Assembly (NCBI RefSeq): GCF_014638745.1
Contig: NZ_BMFO01000002.1
Span: 186,001 to 250,000, forward strand
Length of the DNA: 64,000 nt
Direction of reading: 5' to 3'
Origin: Arenimonas maotaiensis
Lineage (GTDB): Bacteria; Pseudomonadota; Gammaproteobacteria; Xanthomonadales; Xanthomonadaceae
The notes beneath the pieces were generated by a model. The model was not told where the DNA came from, did not search any database, and was given only the letters and a program-made list of their open reading frames with translations. Positions 29,111 to 37,894 of this stretch are shown here, in pieces (the first letter of the stretch is position 1; every line of letters starts with the position of its first letter). A program made the position numbers and the translations under genes.

Positions 29111-30078
29111 TGCGCAGATCCCCCCTCGACACCCCCCGAATCGTTCCCGTCGCCGCCGGCGTGCTCACCGATGCCAGCGGCCGCGTATTGCTCGCCCGCC
29201 GCACCAGCGGACGCGATCTGGCCGGCGCCTGGGAGTTCCCGGGCGGCAAGGTCGAGCGCAACGAAAGCCCGGAAGCGGCGCTCAAGCGCGAACTGAAGGA
29301 AGAGCTCGGCATCGACGTGTTGGCCACCGAGCCGTTGATGTCGGTGCCGCAGCACCACGGCAGCAAGGCCATCAAACTCGACGTGTTCCGCGTCACCAAG
29401 TACGCCGGCCAGCCGCGCGGCATGGAGAACCAGGCCTTGGCCTGGGTGCCGAACGGCAAGCTGACCTCGTATCCGATGCCGCCGGCCGACCTGCCGGTGG
29501 TGGCGGCTTTGCAGAAACCGGCGCACTACCTGATCACCCCCGAGCCGACCACCGACACCACCCGCTTCCTGCGCGAGTTGGACGCGGCGCTCTCGCGCGG
29601 CCACCGTCTGGTGCAGCTGCGCGCCAAGACCTGGCAGGAGAAGCCGCTGAAGGCCCTGCTCACGCTCACCGTGGCGCTGTGCAAGAAGCACAAGGCGCAG
29701 CTGCTGATCAACGGCCAACTCGGCTTGGCGCACGATTTCGACGTCGGTCTGCATCTGACCAGCGAGCAGCTGATGGGCCTGCACGCCCGCCCGCTGGCGG
29801 CGCGCCTGCCGGTCTCGGCCTCCTGCCACAACCTCGAGCAGCTCAAGCACGCGCAGGCGCTCGGCCTGGATTTCGTGGTTTTGGGTTCGGTCAACAAGAC
29901 CGCCAGCCATCCCGATGTGGCACCGATGGGCTGGAAGGCCTGGCAGGAGATGCGCGCGGAAGTGTCCTTGCCGATCTTCGCCATCGGCGGCCTGGGGCCG
30001 GACGATGTGGCGACGGCCCGCCAACACGGCGCGCAGGGCGTGGCCGGCATCCGCGCGTTCTGGCCCAGTCTGGGCTGA
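29110..30078 (+). CDS. Nudix hydrolase fused to ThiE/TenI-like domain
   Basis: A 322-residue two-domain protein. The N-terminal half is a MutT-type Nudix hydrolase with the box GGKVERNESPEAALKREL-KEELGI (GX5EX7REUXEEXGU pattern complete), which would hydrolyse 8-oxo-dGTP or a related nucleotide. The C-terminal half resembles thiamine-phosphate synthase (ThiE/TenI, TIM barrel): LITPEPTTDTTRFLRELDAA, LVQLRAKTW, LLINGQLGLAHDFDVGLHLT, VSASCHNLEQLKHAQALG, VVLGSVNKTASHP and FAIGGLGPDDV. Such fusions are known in gamma- and betaproteobacteria; the ThiE half is divergent and may not make thiamine phosphate. ATG at 29110 overlaps the secA stop by one base, implying coupled translation. Confidence 0.9.
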   Translation: MRRSPLDTPRIVPVAAGVLTDASGRVLLARRTSGRDLAGAWEFPGGKVERNESPEAALKRELKEELGIDVLATEPLMSVPQHHGSKAIKLDVFRVTKYAGQPRGMENQALAWVPNGKLTSYPMPPADLPVVAALQKPAHYLITPEPTTDTTRFLRELDAALSRGHRLVQLRAKTWQEKPLKALLTLTVALCKKHKAQLLINGQLGLAHDFDVGLHLTSEQLMGLHARPLAARLPVSASCHNLEQLKHAQALGLDFVVLGSVNKTASHPDVAPMGWKAWQEMRAEVSLPIFAIGGLGPDDVATARQHGAQGVAGIRAFWPSLG

Positions 30079-30100
30079 GCCGCGGTTCTTGCCTTATCCG

Positions 30101-30126
30101 AAAAGGCGGCCGACAGCCGCCTTTTT
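30101..30126. terminator. Bidirectional terminator
   Basis: AAAAGGCGGC, loop CGACA, GCCGCCTTTTT. The stem has T-runs on the plus side and A-runs on the other, so it can stop both the Nudix-ThiE transcript and the convergent coaE transcript. Confidence 0.88.
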
Positions 30127-30145
30127 CATGCCCGGCTTCCGGAGA

Positions 30146-30757
30146 TCAGCGCGACGCGCTGCCCAAGGCCGCGTAGCGCGCATACAGCCGCCGCGACCAA
30201 TCGCGCAGGTCGGCCAGCGGTCCGTCGTTGATCAGCACGTCGTCGGCCATCGGCAGACGGCCGGTGCTGTCCAGCTGCGCCGACACCATGGCCTCGGCCA
30301 GCTCGCGGCCGGAGCCATCGCGCGCGGCGATGCGGGCGACCTGCGCCGCGCGCGGCGCTTCCACGATCAGTACGCGTTGCAGCCAGGCATAGGCGCCGGC
30401 GCGGCTGGCGGGCGTCAGCAGCGGGATGGCGACGGCGGTCACCGGTGCGGTGGATGCCTCGCACTGGCGGCGCAGCTCGGCCTGGATGCGCGGATGCAGG
30501 ATGGCTTCCAGCGCCGCTTTGGCATCGGCATCGGCGAATACGTGCGCGCGCAGGGCGGCGCGGTCCAGGCCGTCGGCGGAGACGAAGCGCGCGCCGAGCC
30601 GTTCGGCGATCTCGGCCAAGGCCGGTTGTCCGGGCCGTACCAGTTCGCGCGCCACCGCATCGGCGTCGATGATGTGCGCGCCGCACTCGGCCAATACCGC
30701 GCAGACCGCGGATTTGCCGGCCGCGATGCCGCCGCTGACCGCGAGCCGCAACGCCAT
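30146..30757 (-). CDS. coaE: Dephospho-CoA kinase
   Basis: CoaE phosphorylates dephospho-CoA in the last step of coenzyme A synthesis. The 203-residue kinase has a P-loop LAVSGGIAAGKSAV (GxxxxGKS), HIIDADAVARELV with the catalytic Asp, LEAILHPRIQAELRR and VAIPLLTPASRA in place of the common VPLLFE-type motif. ATG at 30757 overlaps the pilD stop by one base. coaE at the end of pilB-pilC-pilD is a conserved arrangement in beta- and gammaproteobacteria. Confidence 0.95.
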   Translation of the reverse strand: MALRLAVSGGIAAGKSAVCAVLAECGAHIIDADAVARELVRPGQPALAEIAERLGARFVSADGLDRAALRAHVFADADAKAALEAILHPRIQAELRRQCEASTAPVTAVAIPLLTPASRAGAYAWLQRVLIVEAPRAAQVARIAARDGSGRELAEAMVSAQLDSTGRLPMADDVLINDGPLADLRDWSRRLYARYAALGSASR

Positions 30758-31620
30758 CAGCGCCCCAGCGCCCAGCCTAGGTACAGGCCGAGCAGGTCGA
30801 CGCCGGAAATGAACTGCAGCCAGCCGGCGATGGCCAGGTATTGCCCGAACGGAATCTGGGTATCGCGGTGCTTGCCGGCGGTGGCCAGCCAAATCGAGCC
30901 GATGACGGCGCCGACCACCGACGAGATCAGGATGATCGGCAGTACGGCCTTGAACCCGCACCAGGCGCCGAGCGCGGCCAGTAGCTTGAAGTCGCCGGCG
31001 CCCATGCCGTCCTTGCCGGTCAGCAGCTTGAACAGCGCGGTCACCGACCACAGGCTGAGGTAGCCGGCGGCGGCGCCGAGGATGGCCGAGACCGGATCGA
31101 CGAACAGGGTGACCAGGCTGGCCAGCAGGCCGAGCCAGAGCAGGGGCAGCACGATCTGGTCGGGCAGCAGGGTGGTGCGCAGGTCGATGCCGGACAGCGC
31201 CACCAGCGCCGCGGTGAACGCCAGCGCGAAGCCGAGCTCGAGCGAGATGCCGAAGCGCCAGGCGCAGGCCGCGAACAGCAGGCCGGTGATCAGTTCGACC
31301 GCCGGGTATTGCCGCGAGATCGGGGCTTGGCAGGCGCGGCAGCGGCCGCGCAGCAGCAGAAAGCTGAGCAGCGGGATGTTTTCCCAGGCGGCCAAGGCAT
31401 GGCCGCAGTGCGGACAGGCCGAGCGGCTGACCACCAGGCCCGGCGGTTTGGGTTCGTAGGCTTCCGGCTGGCCGAGGATCTCGCGCGCTTCCTGGCGCCA
31501 GCTCCATTCCATGCGCGCCGGCAGACGCAGGATGACCACGTTCAGGAAACTGCCGACCAGCAGGCCGAAGACGGACACCAACCCGATGGCCAGGGCCGGA
31601 TGCTGGGCGAGGGCTTCCAT
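30757..31620 (-). CDS. pilD: Type IV prepilin peptidase / N-methyltransferase
   Basis: PilD cleaves the leader of prepilins and methylates the new N-terminus. The 287-residue inner-membrane protein has the N-terminal GLLVGSFLNVVILRLP, a cytosolic zinc-binding loop with two CxxC pairs (CPHCGHAL and CRACQAPI), SRQYPAVELITGLLFA, and the aspartyl-protease residues in SGIDLRTTLLPD and GMGAGDFKLLAALGAW. The first Asp motif is usually FIDLD; here it is GIDLR, the Asp itself being kept. Its substrate in this window is PilE. Confidence 0.94.
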   Translation of the reverse strand: MEALAQHPALAIGLVSVFGLLVGSFLNVVILRLPARMEWSWRQEAREILGQPEAYEPKPPGLVVSRSACPHCGHALAAWENIPLLSFLLLRGRCRACQAPISRQYPAVELITGLLFAACAWRFGISLELGFALAFTAALVALSGIDLRTTLLPDQIVLPLLWLGLLASLVTLFVDPVSAILGAAAGYLSLWSVTALFKLLTGKDGMGAGDFKLLAALGAWCGFKAVLPIILISSVVGAVIGSIWLATAGKHRDTQIPFGQYLAIAGWLQFISGVDLLGLYLGWALGR

Positions 31621-32882
31621 CAGATCGCGGCCGCGAGCTTGAATACCGGCAGGTACATGCCGATCACCATCGAGCCGACCACCAGGCCGATGACGATCAT
31701 CACCATCGGCTCGATCAGGCTGGACAGGGCGTCCACCGCGTTGTTCACTTCCTGCTCGTAGAAATCGGCGACCTTGTACAGCATGGTGTCGAGCGCGCCG
31801 GCCTCCTCGCCGATCGCGGTCATCTGCATCACCATGTGCGGGAACACGCCGACCTGCTTCATCGCCACGTTCAGCGGATAGCCGGTGGCGACGTCGTCCT
31901 TGATGCGCAGCACGGCGTTTTCGTACACGATGTTGCCGGTGGCGCCGGCCACGGTGGCCAGCGCGTCGACCAGCGGCACGCCGGCCTTGAAGGTCACCGC
32001 CAGGGTGCGCGAGAAGCGCGCGATGGCCGAGTTGTGCAGGATCTGGCCGATGACCGGCACCTTCAGCAGGGCGCGGTCGATGAATTCGGCGAAGGCGCGC
32101 GAGCGCTTCAGGCTGCTGACGAAGAAGAACGCGCCGCCGATGGCGATGCCCAGGATCACCCACCACCATTTGATCATGAAGTCGGAGGCGGCGATGATCA
32201 TCAGCGTGAACGCCGGCAGGTCGGCACCGAAGCCCTTGAACAGGTTCTGGAAGGTCGGCACCACGAAGATCAGCAGGATGGCCGAGACCAGGATGGCGAC
32301 CACGATGATCACCGCCGGGTAGAACAGCGCCTTCTTGATCTTGCCCTTCAGGGTCTCGATGTTCTCCTTGTAGCTGGCGATGGTGTCCAGCACGGTATCG
32401 AGCACGCCGGCGTTTTCGCCGGCGAACACCAGGTTCTGGTACAGCTTGTCGAAGTACAGCGGGTGCTTGGCCAGCGCCTCGGACAGCGCGGTGCCGCTGG
32501 CGATGTCGGCGCCGATCGACTCCAGCAGGTTCTGCATGCGGATGTTCTTCTGGCCGCCGGCCACGATGCCGAAAGCCTGAACCATCGGGATGCCGGACTG
32601 CATCATGGTGGCCAGCTGGCGCGAGAAGATGGCGATGTCCTGCGGCGTGATGGTCTTGCCGGCCTGTCCGAACAGCGGTTTGGCCACCGGCTTCACCGTC
32701 GGGTTGACGATGCCGCGCTTGCGCAGCTCCAGCCGCAGCGCGTTCTCGGACTTGGCGGATTCCTCGCCCTTCATCTTGATGCCGCGCTTGTCGACGCCGC
32801 TCCAGCTGAACTGCTTCAGGATGTCGTCGGCGCGGGCCGGGGCCTTGCTGCTTTTCGCGGTGGCGGAACGGGAGGCGGCCAT
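31620..32882 (-). CDS. pilC: Type IV pilus inner-membrane platform protein PilC
   Basis: PilC (PilG in Neisseria) is the platform that couples the PilB motor to pilin polymerisation. The 420-residue protein has two repeated GspF domains, each with a cytosolic helical bundle: IFSRQLATMMQSGIPMVQAF and RFSRTLAVTFKAGVPLVDAL, and three membrane helices (about 185-210, 235-260 and 390-415). An N-terminal Ser/Ala/Lys-rich segment precedes FSWSGVDKRGIKMKGEE. The stop overlaps the pilD start by one base; only 3 nt separate it from pilB. Confidence 0.95.
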   Translation of the reverse strand: MAASRSATAKSSKAPARADDILKQFSWSGVDKRGIKMKGEESAKSENALRLELRKRGIVNPTVKPVAKPLFGQAGKTITPQDIAIFSRQLATMMQSGIPMVQAFGIVAGGQKNIRMQNLLESIGADIASGTALSEALAKHPLYFDKLYQNLVFAGENAGVLDTVLDTIASYKENIETLKGKIKKALFYPAVIIVVAILVSAILLIFVVPTFQNLFKGFGADLPAFTLMIIAASDFMIKWWWVILGIAIGGAFFFVSSLKRSRAFAEFIDRALLKVPVIGQILHNSAIARFSRTLAVTFKAGVPLVDALATVAGATGNIVYENAVLRIKDDVATGYPLNVAMKQVGVFPHMVMQMTAIGEEAGALDTMLYKVADFYEQEVNNAVDALSSLIEPMVMIVIGLVVGSMVIGMYLPVFKLAAAI

Positions 32883-32885
32883 AAG

Positions 32886-34607
32886 TTAGTCCTTGGTGAC
32901 GCGGTTGATTTCGGCCAGGCTGGTGACCCCGGCCTTGGCTTTCAGCAGGGCGGAGCGGCGCAGGTCGTTGACGCCGGACTGTTCGGCGGCGCGGGCGATG
33001 TCGAGCGCGTTGCCGCCGTTCAGGATGATTTCCTGGATCGGCTCGCTCATCGGCATGACCTGATAGATGCCGACCCGGCCCTTGTAGCCCTCGGTGCATT
33101 CGTCGCAGCCGATCGGTTCGTACAGGGTGATGCCGGCGTCGATCTCGGCCTGGCTATAGCCTTCCTTGAGCAGGGCCTGCGGCGGCAGCGGATGCTTCAT
33201 CGGCTTCTTGCAGTCGTGCAGGCGGCGGGCCAGGCGCTGGGCGATCACCAGGGTGACCGAGGAGGTGATGTTGTACGGCGCGATGCCCATGTTCATCAGG
33301 CGCGCGATGGTCTGCGGCGCATCGTTGGTGTGCAGGGTGGACAGCACCAGGTGGCCGGTCTGCGCCGCTTTGATGGCGATCTCGGCGGTCTCCAGGTCGC
33401 GGATTTCGCCGACCATGATCACGTCCGGGTCCTGGCGCAGGAACGAGCGCAGCGCGGCGGCGAAGGTCATGCCCTTCTTGTTGCTGACCTGCACCTGGTT
33501 GATGCCCGGCACCCGGATTTCGACCGGATCCTCGGCGGTGGAGATGTTGCGCTCCGGCGTGTTCAGGATGTTCAGGCCCGAATACAGCGACACGGTCTTG
33601 CCCGAGCCGGTCGGGCCGGTGACCAGGATCATGCCGTACGGCTTGTTCAGCGCGTCCAGGTACTGCTTCATCTGCTCGTCTTCGTAGCCCAGCTTCTCGA
33701 TGCCGAGCTTGGCGGCCGAGCCGTCGAGCAGGCGCAGCACGATCTTCTCGCCGAACAGGGTCGGCAGGGTGCTGACGCGGAAGTCCATCTGCTTGGTCTT
33801 GCTCAGGTTCAGCTTGATGCGGCCGTCCTGCGGCACCCGGCGTTCGGCGATGTCCAGCGCCGCCATCACCTTCAGGCGCGCCGCGATGCGCGGATGCAGG
33901 CCGATCGGTGCCTTGGCCACCACGCGCAGGATGCCGTCGGTGCGGAAGCGCACGCGCGATTCGGTTTCGTAGGGCTCGAAATGGATGTCGGAGGCGCCGC
34001 GGCGGATGGCGTCGGTCAGCTGCTTGTTGACGAACTTCACCACCGGGGTGTCGTCGGCCTTGTTGTCGGCCTTGTCCTCGCCCAGTTCCTCGTCGCCGCC
34101 GATGGCCTCCAGGTTGACCAGCTCGTCGTCGCCCGAATCATCCAGGGTATCGGCCGGGTTGTTGTAGGCCAGCTCCAACGCGCGGCGCAGTGCGTCCTCG
34201 GCCACCACCACCGGTTCCACCAGCGAGTTGGTGGCGAACTTGACGGCGTCCAGCGCGGTGCTGTTGGTCGGGTCGGCGATGGCCACGAACACCTTGCCGG
34301 CGTGCTTCTGCAGCGGCAGCACCTGCTGCTTGTTGGCCAGTTCCTCGGGAATCAGGCTGGCCAGCGACTGGCTCAGGTCCATGCTCGACAGGTCGAACAG
34401 CGGCAGGCCGAACTCCAGCGAGAACGCGGCGGCCATCTGCTGGTGGTTGACCAGCTTCTTCTCCATCAGGTACTTCTGGATCGGACGCTTGTCCTTGGCG
34501 GCCTCGGCCTGGGCGGCGCGGGCGGCGGCTTCTTCCAGGGCGCCGTCCTGCACCAGGCGGCGGGTGATGCCGGTGATTCCCACGAGATTGGCGGCTGGTA
34601 CGCTCAT
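32886..34607 (-). CDS. pilB: Type IV pilus extension ATPase PilB
   Basis: PilB (PilF in Neisseria) is the hexameric motor for pilus extension. The 573-residue protein has an N-terminal MshE/T2SSE domain (RRLVQDGALEE, then PLFDLSSMDL), then the secretion ATPase core: IHFEPYETESRVRFRTDG, Walker A GPTGSGKTVSLYSG, Asp box ISTAEDPVEI, Walker B IMVGEIRDLETAEIA and His box LVLSTLHTND. The late zinc motif has CDEC on one side, while the first side reads LHDC instead of CxxC. It is transcribed away from the glycosyltransferase operon. Confidence 0.96.
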   Translation of the reverse strand: MSVPAANLVGITGITRRLVQDGALEEAAARAAQAEAAKDKRPIQKYLMEKKLVNHQQMAAAFSLEFGLPLFDLSSMDLSQSLASLIPEELANKQQVLPLQKHAGKVFVAIADPTNSTALDAVKFATNSLVEPVVVAEDALRRALELAYNNPADTLDDSGDDELVNLEAIGGDEELGEDKADNKADDTPVVKFVNKQLTDAIRRGASDIHFEPYETESRVRFRTDGILRVVAKAPIGLHPRIAARLKVMAALDIAERRVPQDGRIKLNLSKTKQMDFRVSTLPTLFGEKIVLRLLDGSAAKLGIEKLGYEDEQMKQYLDALNKPYGMILVTGPTGSGKTVSLYSGLNILNTPERNISTAEDPVEIRVPGINQVQVSNKKGMTFAAALRSFLRQDPDVIMVGEIRDLETAEIAIKAAQTGHLVLSTLHTNDAPQTIARLMNMGIAPYNITSSVTLVIAQRLARRLHDCKKPMKHPLPPQALLKEGYSQAEIDAGITLYEPIGCDECTEGYKGRVGIYQVMPMSEPIQEIILNGGNALDIARAAEQSGVNDLRRSALLKAKAGVTSLAEINRVTKD

Positions 34608-34750
34608 GCTTGCTCTTGTTCAGAATTCCCCATTCCGAAGCTTACCGCAAAAACCCGCATGGTAAAAGGGATTGGGCCCCGAATCCGGCCCCGGGCGTGC
34701 GCATCGGCGGCAACTCCGTTACCCTAATGCGGAACCGGAATCGAGCCGCC

Positions 34751-35605
34751 ATGACCCTATCCATCGTACTGCCCGCCAAGAACGAAGCCGAGGGGCTGCG
34801 CACCTTCCTGCCGGCCCTGCGCGCGGCCCATCCGCAGGCCGAGATCCTGGTGGTGGACGACGGCTCGACTGACGACACCGCCGCCGTGGCCCGTGAAGCC
34901 GGGGTGACCGTGCTGTCCAATCCATACCCGATGGGCAACGGCGCCAGCATCAAGCGCGGCGCCCGCGCCGCCGCCGGCGAGGTCATCGTGTTCATGGACG
35001 CCGACGGCCAGCACCGGCCCGAGGACGTGGACCGCCTGTTGGCCAAACTCGACGAAGGCCACGACATGGCGGTCGGCGCCCGCGGCAAGGGCGGCCAGGC
35101 CAACGTGGGGCGCGGCTTGGCCAACGCACTGTACAACCGCCTGGCCAGCTGGATGACCGGCCATCGCATCCTCGACCTGACCTCCGGTCTGCGCGCCGTG
35201 CGCGCCGACAAATTCCGCGAGTTCCTGCACCTGTTGCCGAACGGCTTCTCTTACCCCACCACCAGCACCATGGCATTCTTCCGCAGCGGCTACCCGGTGG
35301 CCTATGTGCCGGTGGACGTGCAGAAGCGCGTGGGCAACAACAGCCATATCCATCCGCTGAAGGACGGCATCCGCTTCCTGCTGATCATCTTCAAGATCGC
35401 CACGCTGTATTCGCCGGTCAAGCTGTTCGCGCCCACCGCCCTGCTGTTCTTCCTCACAGGTCTGGGCTACTACGCCTTCACCTTCATCACCGAAGGCCGA
35501 CTGACCAACATGAGCACCCTGCTGTTCAGCGCCTCGGTCATCATCTTCCTGATCGGCCTGGTGTCCGAGCAGATCACGGCCTTGATGTATAAGCAGCATG
35601 GCTGA
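34751..35605 (+). CDS. GT2 family glycosyltransferase with membrane tail
   Basis: A 284-residue GT-A enzyme similar to dolichol-/undecaprenyl-phosphate mannose or glucose synthases. Motifs are LSIVLPAKNEAEGLRTFL, VVDDGSTDDTAAVA, VIVFMDADGQHRPEDVDRL (DxD-like metal site), TSGLRAVRADKFREFLHLLP and QKRVGNNSHIHPLKDG. Two hydrophobic helices at the C-terminus (about 225-245 and 255-275) anchor it in the inner membrane. It would charge a polyprenyl phosphate or build a lipid-linked glycan. The start at 34751 fits the family; an in-frame ATG at 34727 is possible. Its end overlaps the next gene by 8 nt, so it is the first gene of a four-gene operon. Confidence 0.85.
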   Translation: MTLSIVLPAKNEAEGLRTFLPALRAAHPQAEILVVDDGSTDDTAAVAREAGVTVLSNPYPMGNGASIKRGARAAAGEVIVFMDADGQHRPEDVDRLLAKLDEGHDMAVGARGKGGQANVGRGLANALYNRLASWMTGHRILDLTSGLRAVRADKFREFLHLLPNGFSYPTTSTMAFFRSGYPVAYVPVDVQKRVGNNSHIHPLKDGIRFLLIIFKIATLYSPVKLFAPTALLFFLTGLGYYAFTFITEGRLTNMSTLLFSASVIIFLIGLVSEQITALMYKQHG

Positions 35606-36779
35606 GAAGAAGCGCCTGCTGGTTCTGGCATCCACCTATCCCCGTTGGCAGGACGACCCCGAACCCGGTTTCGTGCATGAGCTGAGCAAACGCCTGACCG
35701 ACGCTTTCGAGGTTACCGTGCTGTGTCCGCATGCCGCCGGCGCCAAGATCAATGAGCGGATGGACGGCGTGGATGTGCGCCGCTACCGCTACGCGCCGAC
35801 TGCGCTGGAGACGCTGGTCAATAACGGCGGCATCAACGGCAACCTGAAGAAATCGCGGTGGAAGTGGCTGTTGGTGCCGGGCTTCCTGCTGTCACAGTGT
35901 TGGCACACGTTGCGGATAATTCGGCGTTTGAAACCGGATGTGGTGCATGCGCATTGGATCATCCCGCAGGGCTTGGTGCTCTGCATGGCCCGCCTGTTCA
36001 CGGCGAAAGCGCCTTTCGTGTTGACGTCCCATGGTGCCGACCTGTTCACCTTGAAGGGTAGCTTGATGGCTGGTTTGAAAGCCAACATCCTGAGCCGGGC
36101 GGCATTCGTCACCGTGGTCAGCGAGCCGATGCGACAGCAGGCTTTGCGCTTGGGCGTTCAGGAAGACCGCGTGGCGGTGATGCCGATGGGCGTGGATTTC
36201 GAGAAGTTCACGCCTTCGGCCGATGTGGCAAGAAACCCGAATGAAATCCTGTTCGTCGGTCGTTTGGTGGAGAAGAAAGGCCTGTCCTATCTGGTCCGGG
36301 CGCTTGAGCGTGTCCGCCACGAGATCCCGGATGTCCGCTTGACGGTCATCGGCTTCGGCCCGGAAGAGCCCGCACTCCGCAAGTTGTCAACCGAACTCGG
36401 TTTGGATGCGCATATCGACTTCATCGGACCCAAGCCGCATGCCGAACTGATTGCCCATTACCGACGTGCGGCCCTGTTCGTGGCGCCGTTCATAGAGGCG
36501 GCGGATGGCGACCAGGAAGGGCTTGGTTTGGTCACGATTGAGGCGATTGCCTGTGGCTGTCCGGTTCTGGTAGGCGATGTTCAGGCCGTAAATGATGTGC
36601 CAATCAATCGGGTTGATTGCAGGGATGTCGATAGACTGTCTTCGGCTGTTCTCCGATGCCTGAGAATTCCAGGAAACACATCTGACGATACGCTAAGAGA
36701 ATTCATCGAGCACCGTTTTTCATGGAATTACAGCGCAAAGCGCTACATTGGCGTCCTTGGCTCGAGCTGCTTGCCGTGA
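35598..36779 (+). CDS. GT4 family glycosyltransferase
   Basis: A 393-residue GT-B retaining glycosyltransferase. It has the N-terminal LVLASTYPRWQDDPEPGFV start typical of WcaL/EpsF-like enzymes, HAHWIIPQGLV, LTSHGADLF, EILFVGRLVEKKGLSYLVRA, and the E-x7-E motif in QEGLGLVTIEAIACGCPVLV. The first 300 codons have the GC-rich codon use of the neighbourhood; from about 36540 the sequence turns AT-rich and the last 70 residues (DRLSSAVLRCLRIPGNTSDD) look less like the family. This may be a recombination joint inside the gene. Overlaps its neighbours by 8 and 4 nt. Confidence 0.85.
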   Translation: MAEKKRLLVLASTYPRWQDDPEPGFVHELSKRLTDAFEVTVLCPHAAGAKINERMDGVDVRRYRYAPTALETLVNNGGINGNLKKSRWKWLLVPGFLLSQCWHTLRIIRRLKPDVVHAHWIIPQGLVLCMARLFTAKAPFVLTSHGADLFTLKGSLMAGLKANILSRAAFVTVVSEPMRQQALRLGVQEDRVAVMPMGVDFEKFTPSADVARNPNEILFVGRLVEKKGLSYLVRALERVRHEIPDVRLTVIGFGPEEPALRKLSTELGLDAHIDFIGPKPHAELIAHYRRAALFVAPFIEAADGDQEGLGLVTIEAIACGCPVLVGDVQAVNDVPINRVDCRDVDRLSSAVLRCLRIPGNTSDDTLREFIEHRFSWNYSAKRYIGVLGSSCLP

Positions 36780-37894
36780 AAAAGTCACGCATATTTTTTG
36801 TAGGTAAACGTTACTACACGAATCGTGATGCGTTACGCGAGAAGTTCGGCCGGATTTACCAATTGCCAAGTCGCTGGGCCGACTCGGGCGAGGATGTTTC
36901 CCTCTGGCTAATGGATTACCATGGCGTAGAGTGTCGTGACCAATCGGTGGGTGGCTTGAAGATAGTTTCCCTGCCGCTAAGACGCATTCAAGGCTGGCTT
37001 GGTCTATTGTCTTTGACTTCAAAGGTGATGTTCCGACGACCCGCAGTTGCTGTAGCCAGTGGTGATTGCTATATCGGGCTGATGGTATGGCTTTTCGCGC
37101 GGATATCCGGCAGCAAGTTCATCTTTGACGTTTATGATAAATACGATGAGTTTCCGGGATATCGGCGGATTCTCGGCTTCGACTTGTTCGCATTCCTGCT
37201 CAGGCACGCTGATCAAGTCTTGTTCGCCAGCCAAACCTTGCTGTCGGCGCTCGGAATGCCGGCGCGCGGCGATTTCGTGGTTCCGAACGGTATCGAACTT
37301 GAGCGCTTCCGCCCTATGGATAAGCGGCTCGCCAGAGACGTCGTCGGCTTGCCACGAGAACGGATTTTCGTCGGTTACTTCGGAAGCATGGAATTGGACC
37401 GAGGAGTTGACGATCTTATTCAGGCGATTGGCATATTGAGGGCAAAGGGCGAAGAGGTTTTTCTACTCCTGGCGGGCAAGCTGAGAGATGGATTAAAGGT
37501 TGATTCCGATGGCGTGATGTATCTCGGAAATGTGCCTTACGAGAAAATTCCATTTTATCTTTCAAGTTGCGATGTTTTGGCAATTCCATATCGCCGTTCG
37601 GAATTCATGGACGCAGGGTCTTCCAATAAAATCGCTGAATCCATAGCGGCCGGAAGGCCGATAGTCGTTACGCGAACGCCGAACTTCCTCGCGAACTTCC
37701 CTGGCCTGGACGGACGGCTTGGATCCGCTTTGTGTGAGTGTGGCAGCCCGCAAGGTCTTGCCGACGCATTGCGTCGCCAACTCAGGGATCCGGTTTTGGT
37801 GGGTTTGCCGGAAGGCATGGATTGGGAATCAATCGCAAGCCGTTCACTCGGAAACATCATCGAAAATTTCAGGCAAGGAAAAATAGCTCAATGA
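36776..37894 (+). CDS. GT4-like glycosyltransferase, AT-rich
   Basis: A 372-residue GT-B enzyme. Recognisable parts are the N-terminal KSRIFFVGKRYYTNRD, FIFDVYDKYDEFPGYRRILG, VVPNGIELERFRPMDK, FVGYFGSMELDRGVDDLIQA, VPYEKIPFYLSSCDVLAIPY and GSSNKIAESIAAGRPIVVT, which follow the GT4 pattern. A GTG at 36776 that overlaps the previous TGA (GTGA) is the likely start; reading from the upstream ATG at 36722 would give a 54-nt overlap. Codon usage is clearly less GC-biased than in the dcw or pil genes. Sugar and acceptor are unknown. Confidence 0.8.
   Translation: MKKSRIFFVGKRYYTNRDALREKFGRIYQLPSRWADSGEDVSLWLMDYHGVECRDQSVGGLKIVSLPLRRIQGWLGLLSLTSKVMFRRPAVAVASGDCYIGLMVWLFARISGSKFIFDVYDKYDEFPGYRRILGFDLFAFLLRHADQVLFASQTLLSALGMPARGDFVVPNGIELERFRPMDKRLARDVVGLPRERIFVGYFGSMELDRGVDDLIQAIGILRAKGEEVFLLLAGKLRDGLKVDSDGVMYLGNVPYEKIPFYLSSCDVLAIPYRRSEFMDAGSSNKIAESIAAGRPIVVTRTPNFLANFPGLDGRLGSALCECGSPQGLADALRRQLRDPVLVGLPEGMDWESIASRSLGNIIENFRQGKIAQ

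Noticed and set aside
31836-34727. 963-codon plus-strand frame over pilC and pilB
   Set aside because: Antisense of two well-recognised pilus genes; no domain seen.
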